From positions 124,001-188,000 of the forward strand of contig LR590468.1 of the NCBI GenBank assembly GCA_901472505.1: 64,000 nt of DNA, written 5' to 3'. The DNA comes from Proteus vulgaris (GTDB lineage: Bacteria; Pseudomonadota; Gammaproteobacteria; Enterobacterales; Enterobacteriaceae). This document shows, one piece after another, positions 57,485-64,000 of the stretch. A program made the position numbers and the translations under genes. The notes below the pieces were generated by a model, which was not told the DNA's origin, ran no database searches, and saw only the letters and a program-made list of their open reading frames with translations. The stretch's first letter is position 1, and each line of letters opens with the position of its first letter.

Positions 57485-58335
57485 GTCTCCTCACCAAAAT
57501 CAATAACCGGTGTCCAGAAGCACTTACAATTTGGCAACTGTCCGGGCAGTCCTCGCTCTCCCGTTTTGGGATCAATAATCGGTGGGTTATCTAAATCAAA
57601 TACTTCACCATCCAATTTAATATGCCATTCACGAGGCTCAGCACTCCCACCAGAATGATGCCAAACCGCTTTACGAATACCAGCAGATTTCATGCGCTCA
57701 TAGTTAACCGCTGTCGTAATTTTTCGCGTTTGGTCAACAGAGATAAAGTTCGCCCTTTTCTCTGTCACACTGCCAGTATGCCGAATTTCCTCTAATAACG
57801 TTTTTGCACCTTCACCACCTTGGCTGATAGAGCGTAAGGCAACACTTTCAATACGTTGATGAAATTGCAGTGGAATGGATTTAATGAGTGCTACGTTTTC
57901 AGCCGTAGAAGCAATGATTTTATCTTTCAGGGCTTCGGGCATATCTGGGGTTTTGATGGTGATCCCACCTGACAACTGTTTAAGAGAATCATCTAAATTA
58001 CGCTTTGCACCTATATCGACTTGGGAAACAAATTTATCTGCAATCTCTGTGGATTTTTGCTTAAAAATCTTATCCCATTTACGTTTTAGACGGTTAAGCC
58101 AGATGCGTGTTTGACTGGCAAAGCTGGCATCCATCGTAAAGCCATCGAAGTCGTCATTTAATTCGCTAAACACTTTTTCATAGTCTTTAATCATTGAATT
58201 AATGAGGCGTGACATGTCACCTTGATAACGACTAGAGGGCGCTACCGAATACTGCAGGGGCTTCCCTTTCATTACTGCTTGGCGAGATGTTGCCCATTGC
58301 GCTCGCTTCGTTCGTACTCGTATTCGCCTCGACAT
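57481..58335 (-). CDS. Head morphogenesis protein (gpF/SPP1 gp7-like)
   Basis: 284 residues. The C-terminal portion holds the family signature: RANFISVDQTRKITTAVNYE, GIRKAVWHHSGGSAEPREWH, LDGEVFDLDNPP and PGQLPNCKCFWTPV with its Cys pair. The N-terminal part is helical and basic. Minor head protein next to the portal. Its start overlaps the portal's 3' end by 104 bases, which is long; an internal ATG at 58272 is an alternative. Confidence 0.78.
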   Translation of the reverse strand: MSRRIRVRTKRAQWATSRQAVMKGKPLQYSVAPSSRYQGDMSRLINSMIKDYEKVFSELNDDFDGFTMDASFASQTRIWLNRLKRKWDKIFKQKSTEIADKFVSQVDIGAKRNLDDSLKQLSGGITIKTPDMPEALKDKIIASTAENVALIKSIPLQFHQRIESVALRSISQGGEGAKTLLEEIRHTGSVTEKRANFISVDQTRKITTAVNYERMKSAGIRKAVWHHSGGSAEPREWHIKLDGEVFDLDNPPIIDPKTGERGLPGQLPNCKCFWTPVIDFGEET

Positions 58336-59735
58336 AATCTGCCTCGTTCACTTCAATGCCGTAATAGCTAGACGCTTTATCACTGGCCAGTTTCTTGCGG
58401 ATATCTAACCCATCAATCGCCCCCGTTGTTGCATAAGCTGAATCGGCTTGTGCTTGTTTAAGCTCAATATCCGCACTCTCAACAGCCGTCGGGCTATCAA
58501 GTGGTGCCCATGTGATAGAGATTTCTGTCACAGGTAAACCATCGCTACGCATTAACATGTCGTAATGGCGCTGTAATAGCTCTTCAAGGTCGTTTGATTG
58601 GATACTTTCAAGCTCTTCGCGGTAATTAGCCTCTTCGTATTCACCTGTTGAGTTAAAGCCTTTCGGTGTAGTGCCTAGCAGTTTTGTTGCTGGTACATTA
58701 GAAGCCGATGCCACCAGCTGGTATTGCGTCATAATCGTGGCGTCTAAATCCGCTAATGAGGTGTCGAACTGTTGAACCGTATCTTCACTGCCCGTCATTT
58801 GCACACCGTAGTTATCGCGCATCTCCATAAAATAAAGCATATTTTCGCGAATAATATCCTTATCAGCGCTTTCTGGATCTGCAATCCCCATCGTAAGCAA
58901 ACGCTTGGTCATTGCCAGTTGTGGTGCTTCATTGGCGGTACGTTCTGAAGCGTAGACACGCTCATAAATACGTTCTGGCACTGATACGCCAAAGTAGTTG
59001 TACATTGGCTTAAGCACGTTAGGTACAGGAAACGGTACAAAACTTAATAAAGTGAGACTTGTGATACTTACGCCCACCAATCACATAATAGGTCGGCTCG
59101 TAGAAATCCATGCTGGCAGGATCTTGAACATTGGCATCCGTTAAATCGGCCGTTACCCATTGTGGATCAATCTGTTTAATACCTTTATACATCCCTTTAG
59201 TCACACCATCGATATTAAACGGGTTTTCATACCACTCTTTCGGGTTTGATGTCTCCACAACAAATAACGCTAAACGACCACCGTATACACGCCCAAAGTG
59301 AACCAGCTCTTTCAGTTGGTGTGTAATACGGTATTTTTTATCACGTTTACGGAGCTTTTTACTGATAGCGCGATCATCGTCGTTATCACAATCAATATCT
59401 TAGCCTTGGCGTATCGCATCACGAGCTGGCATATTACAGGCTTTATCCACCAGCCAATGTTTAGCGATAACCGCACACATATTGTTACCAATAAACATTT
59501 GTGAGGCATACCATGAGGCCTGTGACTCTGGCACACCGTAAAATTGTTCACCTTTAAATGATGGCACGTAGCTATCAATGCTATCCATCGCAACACCTGC
59601 AATTGTGGGTTGGGGTAAATTAATCCCATCAAAGCCCTGTTCTCGCGCCAGCGCAGGATATAAGTCAGTTGTGAATGCTGACCGTTTAACCGGTGCGAGT
59701 GGTTCTGTTTTTCGCCTCTTAAACGGCCACCACAT
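58232..59735 (-). pseudogene. Portal protein (DUF1073), in-frame stop and one frameshift
   Basis: Forms the DNA entry ring of the head. It begins [20 protein letters not shown] and meets TAA at 59400-59402 within RQG-stop-DIDCDNDDDRAISKKL; the reading frame continues unchanged to HKSHFIKF. There the A4 run 59039-59042 (plus strand) has one extra base. Corrected, VPFPVPNVLKPMYNYFGVSV follows and the protein ends at 58232 with 500 codons, counting the interrupted one. DUF1073 segments: GGRLALFVVETSNPKEWYEN, YQLVASASNVPATKLLGTTP, GEYEEANYREELESIQ. The nonsense codon is unlike the homopolymer errors elsewhere (TAT/TAC to TAA). Confidence 0.8.
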
Positions 59736-59738
59736 AGT

Positions 59739-61136
59739 TCATCTCCTAGTTGTGAAGAAACTGCCTTTTTTCTTCTGATATAAATCGCGTAATGCTTGCG
59801 TCATGGCATCCACTGTGTCGTCATGGCCAGCAAACGGGAATGTAGTAATTTCCTCTACGGTTTCCACAATCCACGGCGCAATATCTTTATGAGGTAGCCA
59901 CACATTTCTAGCCTCCCACTCAGCAGTACACGCATGAGCACGAGCAACCTTGCTACCATCTGGCTCGACGGGAATTAACCCTGATACGGTTGATTTGAGA
60001 GAGTCGATTACAGCAGGGCCATTGGCTTTGTCTTCCACCAGCTTACGTCGTCCTTCAGGGAATTTTTCAGCTAACCATTTCACCGATTTTAAGGTTTCAG
60101 TAAAGCTCATGCGCTTTCTAATTTGATACAGTAGATAAGCATTTGCGTCTTTCTTTCCCCATACCTGCCCCACCACATAGTCAGTACCGTCACTATCTTT
60201 AAAGGTCATATCCCAACTATGAATAACCTTATCGAATTTTTCTGGTAGGTCTTTCGGTAGGTAGTACTGAGCAAATTCTTCGTGGAAGATTTGGCCATCA
60301 CCCGGCTTAGGTGATTGTTGGTACATTGCAGACCAGAAGTAATCACCAATGATTGCTTTTGTCTCAAGGAGTTTGTCAATTGGGTGTAACTCTGGTACCA
60401 GTGCTTCCCCTCGTTCATTGATAGCGGGGAATGCAAGCACCTTAGTTTCAGGCGCTTTTTCTTTTAATTGGCCAGACAAATCATCGGTTGCCCACCGAGT
60501 AGCCATGATAATTTCACCGCTATTTTTTGATAAGCGGGTCTTAAAGGTCGAAACGTACCAGTTCCAAATTGATTTTTTAACAGTCTGGCTAAGCGCTTCT
60601 TTTGAGTTCTTTATCGGGTCATCAATAATACCGAGATCAACTTTCTTACCTGTTAATGGGCCACCTACCCCCGCACAAACATACCCCCCTTTGTGATTGG
60701 CAAGGCCAAACTCATCAGAATTACGTTTAACTGTAATACCGTTTTCAGGCTTATTGCCTAACCAACTTTTAGGAAATAGCACACGATATTCATCAGACAT
60801 CATAATGCGCTGAACATCAGTATTCATATCACCCGCTAAATCTGAGGAATACGACAGCGCACCCACACGCATGTTAGGGTATTTACCAAAGAAATAGGCT
60901 GGAAGGTAACGCGAAACAATATCAGACTTACCATGCTGTGGAGGTGCCCCTAATATTAACTTAGGCCGTTTACCATCCATCATATCTAACAAAAACTGGT
61001 CTAACGCATTACATACCGTTTCTGAAAAGTGGCTTGTAATGTATTCAGGGTTTATATACTGAATAAATTCATGCAAACTACGCCTAGCTATCTCTCTCCT
61101 GACTTCTTCATCAAACAAGTCGAAATTGACATCCAT
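59739..61136 (-). CDS. Terminase large subunit
   Basis: 465-residue packaging motor. ATPase: Walker A GAPPQHGKSD (residues 63-72), Walker B VDLGIIDDP and coupling motif MATRWATDD. Nuclease: IHSWDMTFKDSDGTDYVVG, LVEDKANGPAVIDSL and FAGHDDTVDAMTQAL with the acidic metal ligands. Intact, with 3 bases to the portal gene. The large subunit is separated from its small subunit by an unrelated gene. Confidence 0.92.
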   Translation of the reverse strand: MDVNFDLFDEEVRREIARRSLHEFIQYINPEYITSHFSETVCNALDQFLLDMMDGKRPKLILGAPPQHGKSDIVSRYLPAYFFGKYPNMRVGALSYSSDLAGDMNTDVQRIMMSDEYRVLFPKSWLGNKPENGITVKRNSDEFGLANHKGGYVCAGVGGPLTGKKVDLGIIDDPIKNSKEALSQTVKKSIWNWYVSTFKTRLSKNSGEIIMATRWATDDLSGQLKEKAPETKVLAFPAINERGEALVPELHPIDKLLETKAIIGDYFWSAMYQQSPKPGDGQIFHEEFAQYYLPKDLPEKFDKVIHSWDMTFKDSDGTDYVVGQVWGKKDANAYLLYQIRKRMSFTETLKSVKWLAEKFPEGRRKLVEDKANGPAVIDSLKSTVSGLIPVEPDGSKVARAHACTAEWEARNVWLPHKDIAPWIVETVEEITTFPFAGHDDTVDAMTQALRDLYQKKKGSFFTTRR

Positions 61137-61383
61137 TAGAGATACCTAAAGTGATAAAAATAACCCTTTCATGCCGTAATTGGCACGAAATGATTTTCAT
61201 GTTTTTGATAACAATTGATTAACAATAAAACGGCATTAAAACAGAAAGAAGATTGCTACTTTTAGCGGTTTAGGTTGTGTTTTTAGTTGAGTTAAAAAGT
61301 GAAGGGGCGCATTAGCATCATTATGTTAAATAATGACCTTAATAATAAAACTTGTAGATATATAGCCAAATGCTATAAATAAA

Positions 61384-62181
61384 TTAAATATGTGGTTTTA
61401 GTTGCTTCGGCCCTATCCAATCAAATGATTTAAGAGTTTTATTAAATATTTCATGAATAAAGCTCAACGTATTTACACTAATTTCTACTTCTTTGTATGA
61501 ACCATCATCAATTGTATATCCTAGTTTGTTGCCATTTAAGCAACTCAAAGCTAATACGCCTCCATCAGCTTTAATCATTTCATTGCTAATAGGTTGTAAT
61601 TTCATCTTCTTCTTTTTTTTCACATCAGCTGGCTTACCATAGCCCCTAGAACGATCTTCGCTATGCTGAGCACTATTTCTAACCTGTCTCAATGCAGGAA
61701 GGTTTGTATAAACATCATCAACTAACTCTAAAATATTATGGGTAGGGCTTTCTTGAGCAAGTACATTTAAAAATTTCACAAAAGAATCCGCTGAAGATAA
61801 AAAACTATGTGCATAAATAAATGGCAACCTATTTGAATAACAACTAGGTAAAACTCCTTTCTTGAGTTTTTCATTACGAATCAATTTATCAACTTCATTC
61901 CGATGAAACTCATAATTATGATAAAACTCATCTTTTTGATGTAAATTCGCTCTATATTCACTTTCAACCTTTTGGCTTAAAGCTCTATTTTTCTCCCATT
62001 CAGCTTCATGATCTAAATGAAAATAATTATTTTTGTATGAATCCTCAAATAGCGTTAAAACTATTGCCATATCAATAAGATGATTTTCCATTGAAAATAA
62101 TAAATTATTCAATTCAAAAGCTTTGTCTTTATCATCTAATTGTATCCATGTTCCGGGGTATTCAATATTTAAAATATACAA
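61384..62181 (-). CDS. Unknown protein with HEPN-like R-x4-H motif, inserted between terminase genes
   Basis: 265 residues, starting at TTG 62181 with AGGA eight bases upstream. No signal peptide or membrane segment; mostly helical and charged. The stretch LRQVRNSAQHSEDRSRGYG contains R-N-S-A-Q-H, which fits the HEPN ribonuclease motif (R, polar residue, then His after four residues). A lysine block (KKKKKMKL) and a beta-rich C-terminus (LGYTIDDGSYKEVEISVNTL) follow. AT-rich and with its own spacing of 119 and 247 bases from neighbours, like a phage 'moron'. Defence, toxin or superinfection role is inference only. Confidence 0.55.
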   Translation of the reverse strand: MYILNIEYPGTWIQLDDKDKAFELNNLLFSMENHLIDMAIVLTLFEDSYKNNYFHLDHEAEWEKNRALSQKVESEYRANLHQKDEFYHNYEFHRNEVDKLIRNEKLKKGVLPSCYSNRLPFIYAHSFLSSADSFVKFLNVLAQESPTHNILELVDDVYTNLPALRQVRNSAQHSEDRSRGYGKPADVKKKKKMKLQPISNEMIKADGGVLALSCLNGNKLGYTIDDGSYKEVEISVNTLSFIHEIFNKTLKSFDWIGPKQLKPHI

Positions 62182-62300
62182 AATACATTTCCTGAGACAT
62201 TATAAAAAATTATATAGTTAATAAGGTAGCATATATATTACCCCTTTTCTTTATTGTTTCATTAGCTATATATACAAAATATACAAACCTAACCTTGATA

Positions 62301-63320
62301 CTAATTAAGCTTTTTACTTCTTAACAAAACTAATTGATCGAAGCTCAGATGACTTAAATCGATCCCTGTTGTTTGAATAGTCCCACCATCGGCACCAGTT
62401 AATTCCGTCTTGTTCTTCAGCATGCCTAAATGCTGTGCAACCATCTTAAGCGCTTCATCTTGATTACGAGTAATAACTTCGACGCCGAATTTACCTTCTT
62501 TCACGCCAGCAAATACTCGACGCGCTGGCCCTGTTAAATCACGCGTATCATGGAAATGCGCCCGACCAATACCAGCACCATTACAGCGGGGGCAATCAGG
62601 ATTTGGATCTAATGTTTCATCGTAACCGTATCCCCCAACATCTTGTGGAGGCGGTTTCTTTGCTACGACTGCTTTTTTAATAGCATCTTCAAACTCTATC
62701 GAATCACGCCACTGATAATTAAAACCAAAACCCCAGCAATGACGACAACATAATCGACGGTATTCGGTCAACTCGTTAACGTCTGCAGTTGCGATATCCC
62801 ACCACATTTTTAATACGGCATCTTGGGTTATCTCTGTTCTGCGTTCCCGTTCGGCTAATGCGTCAGTGATTGCTCGTGAAACCTTAGCATTTCTTAGCAT
62901 TCGAGTAGCATTGACATAAGCTGTATTTCCTTCGCCTTTATAACCGGCTCGCTTATATGCCCCTGTTCGATTTAAGTCGATGAGGTATTCACTAACAAAT
63001 TTAATCTGTTGTTCTGTTAGCCCATAATTGCGCAGACTAAACGTGTTTTCATTATCGTGCGTATTACTGACTCCATTGCTCTGCGCATCGGGTATATCAC
63101 TATTGCGCATTAGCTCTTTTGCGCTTTCTTTTTTCTGCGTAGTGCGCAATTTTTTGTGCGCAGTTTTTTGCGCATTCTGCGCACGGGATATTTTGATATA
63201 TCGTCGGGCTGTTGCGTAGTTTAATTCCTTTAGTTCGCACCACTCTTTAGGGGATATTCCTGTTATAGCATGTTCGGCGAGGAACTGTTGTTGTAGCATC
63301 CCCCAATCCGGTTTTGCCAT
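62301..63320 (-). CDS. Terminase small subunit with zinc-binding insertion
   Basis: 339 residues. An N-terminal HTH-like segment (ISPKEWCELKELNYATARRY) and a basic linker precede a Terminase_2 domain (LTEQQIKFVSEYLIDLNRTG, AYKRAGYKGEGNTAYVNATR, VSRAITDALAERERRTEITQ). A zinc-ribbon-like pair follows: CCRHCWGFG and CPRCNGAG. The C-terminal LKMVAQHLGMLKNKTELTG is typical of phage TerS. It recognises the pac/cos site and hands DNA to TerL. Longer than most small subunits because of both ends. Confidence 0.85.
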   Translation of the reverse strand: MAKPDWGMLQQQFLAEHAITGISPKEWCELKELNYATARRYIKISRAQNAQKTAHKKLRTTQKKESAKELMRNSDIPDAQSNGVSNTHDNENTFSLRNYGLTEQQIKFVSEYLIDLNRTGAYKRAGYKGEGNTAYVNATRMLRNAKVSRAITDALAERERRTEITQDAVLKMWWDIATADVNELTEYRRLCCRHCWGFGFNYQWRDSIEFEDAIKKAVVAKKPPPQDVGGYGYDETLDPNPDCPRCNGAGIGRAHFHDTRDLTGPARRVFAGVKEGKFGVEVITRNQDEALKMVAQHLGMLKNKTELTGADGGTIQTTGIDLSHLSFDQLVLLRSKKLN

Positions 63321-63854
63321 TGTGTTTATCTCCTTAGCCTATTAAAAAGCCCTCTCGAAAGTAGGCTTTGTGATTGACTCTTATGAATTGTACTCGTCTC
63401 TCCGGTTGTCACGCCCTTTCTTCTACCTACAGCTGACGTTGCTGATAATGACCGAAAAATATAACAAAATGGTGGTATTCATTGTTTTTGATTCTCACTA
63501 TGCGCTCACTGTGAGGTAATGCAGGTCATAGCTAACATAGGAGACAGCGACAATACGACGCATTAAAAAACCGCTATTACAACAAGACTGTTGTTTTCTA
63601 AAAACTTACGTTGATTATTAACAGATTGGCTTGCTGGGTATTGGTAATCTATTGTTTTCACATATGCTAGTGAAAGCCCTGTGGGAGCCCAAACTCACAG
63701 GGTTATTTTTATCTTGTTTTTTTATTTAGGTAAGAGATAGGTTAATCAGAATTATCAATCTAGTATATATACCTACTTAAGCTATACTAAGTAATCATCA
63801 CTATACTTTGATTAATATCCTGTTAGTTTGCCCATGCACCCATGCTGGGCTTTT
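63321..63854. other. Non-coding interval between terminase and lysis genes
   Basis: No supported gene in 534 bases. Two hairpins are present: CCCTGTG/CACAGGG at 63677-63702 followed by an interrupted T-tract, and GCCCA/TGGGC at 63830-63850. A cos or pac site may lie here, since TerS usually binds near its own gene; no signature identifies it. Confidence 0.4.
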
Positions 63855-63856
63855 TT
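63830..63856 (+). terminator. Plus-strand hairpin with T6 after the lysis gene
   Basis: GCCCA (63830-63834) and TGGGC (63846-63850) enclose 11 bases and are followed by T6 on the plus strand. It overlaps the end of the minus-strand spanin gene, so it may protect the lysis genes from opposing transcription. Confidence 0.5.
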
Positions 63857-64000
63857 AGTTCACACACTCCATTCTAATGTAATCCTGCAATCCTAATATT
63901 ACTTGCTCTGACTGTGCAATTCGCTCTCTGAGTAACCAATAATTTCGGATAGCGGTGTCAGTAGGTCGGGCGGTGGTTGCATCATCCACGCCGGAGGTGG
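63855..64000 (-). CDS. Rz-like i-spanin C-terminus (5' partial)
   Basis: A minus-strand frame enters from the right edge and stops with TAA at 63855-63857, giving 47 residues. GVDDATTARPTDTAIRNYWL and RIAQSEQVILGLQDYIRMEC match the C-terminal tail of Rz/i-spanin lysis proteins (DDATTARLTDTA..., LGLQDYIR). It places the lysis cassette just upstream of the terminase genes, in the same direction. The N-terminal membrane anchor is beyond the window. Confidence 0.75.
   Translation of the reverse strand, partial: TSGVDDATTARPTDTAIRNYWLLRERIAQSEQVILGLQDYIRMECVN

Noticed and set aside
59400..59402. Stop-codon recoding in the portal gene
   Set aside because: TAA is used as an ordinary stop by other genes here, and nothing around the codon suggests a recoding signal; substitution or error is simpler.
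1..64000. CRISPR arrays, rRNA genes and insertion sequences
   Set aside because: No regularly spaced repeats, rRNA segments or transposase genes were recognised.

Overview
The window is an AT-rich enterobacterial chromosome segment, most likely from the genus Proteus. The evidence is a PlaP-type putrescine importer next to an IreA-type TonB receptor, a large chaperone-usher fimbrial operon, and a backbone in the gene order of the E. coli yeiE-yejM region (lysP-yeiE-yeiH-nfo ... fruK ... efpL-lpxT-mepS-yejG-bcr-rsuA-radD-rplY-yejK-yejL-yejM-tRNA-Pro). The species cannot be fixed from the sequence alone.

Layout. 0-3.4 kb: the tail of a ThDP-dependent decarboxylase and a class A acid phosphatase fused to an autotransporter barrel. 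3.7-11.4 kb (minus strand): a fimbrial operon with a major subunit, two minor subunits, three PapD-like chaperones, an usher and a two-domain tip adhesin. 12-13.8 kb: plaP behind an elaborate leader. This holds a 16-codon ORF followed by an intrinsic terminator, then a 69-codon ORF overlapping the plaP start, with a long hairpin burying the plaP Shine-Dalgarno. 14.3-18.7 kb: an iron uptake locus (TonB receptor, FecCD-type permease, ATPase) with a Fur-like box. 18.8-39.1 kb: conserved housekeeping backbone for lysine and tryptophan uptake, DNA repair, EF-P-like factor, lipid A and peptidoglycan remodelling, drug efflux, rRNA modification and ribosomal protein bL25.

39.2-64 kb: a contractile-tailed (myovirus-type) prophage whose tail end abuts a tRNA-Pro(GGG) gene, the probable attachment site. 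Reading leftward on the minus strand, as the phage would be transcribed: spanin, TerS, TerL, portal, head, capsid, connectors, sheath, tube, tape measure, hub, spike, baseplate, tail fibre. Two plus-strand glycosyltransferases lie between the tail fibre and the tRNA, where lysogenic-conversion cargo usually sits. An AT-rich gene with a HEPN-like R-x4-H motif is inserted between the two terminase genes. The integrase and regulatory region lie beyond the window.

A global caveat. At least 14 genes, including the conserved radD, yeiE and yejM, are broken by 19 apparent single-base indels, mostly in short homopolymers, and each is repaired by one base. This looks more like uncorrected long-read consensus error than gene decay, so entries labelled pseudogene below are frame-disrupted in this sequence and may be intact in the organism.
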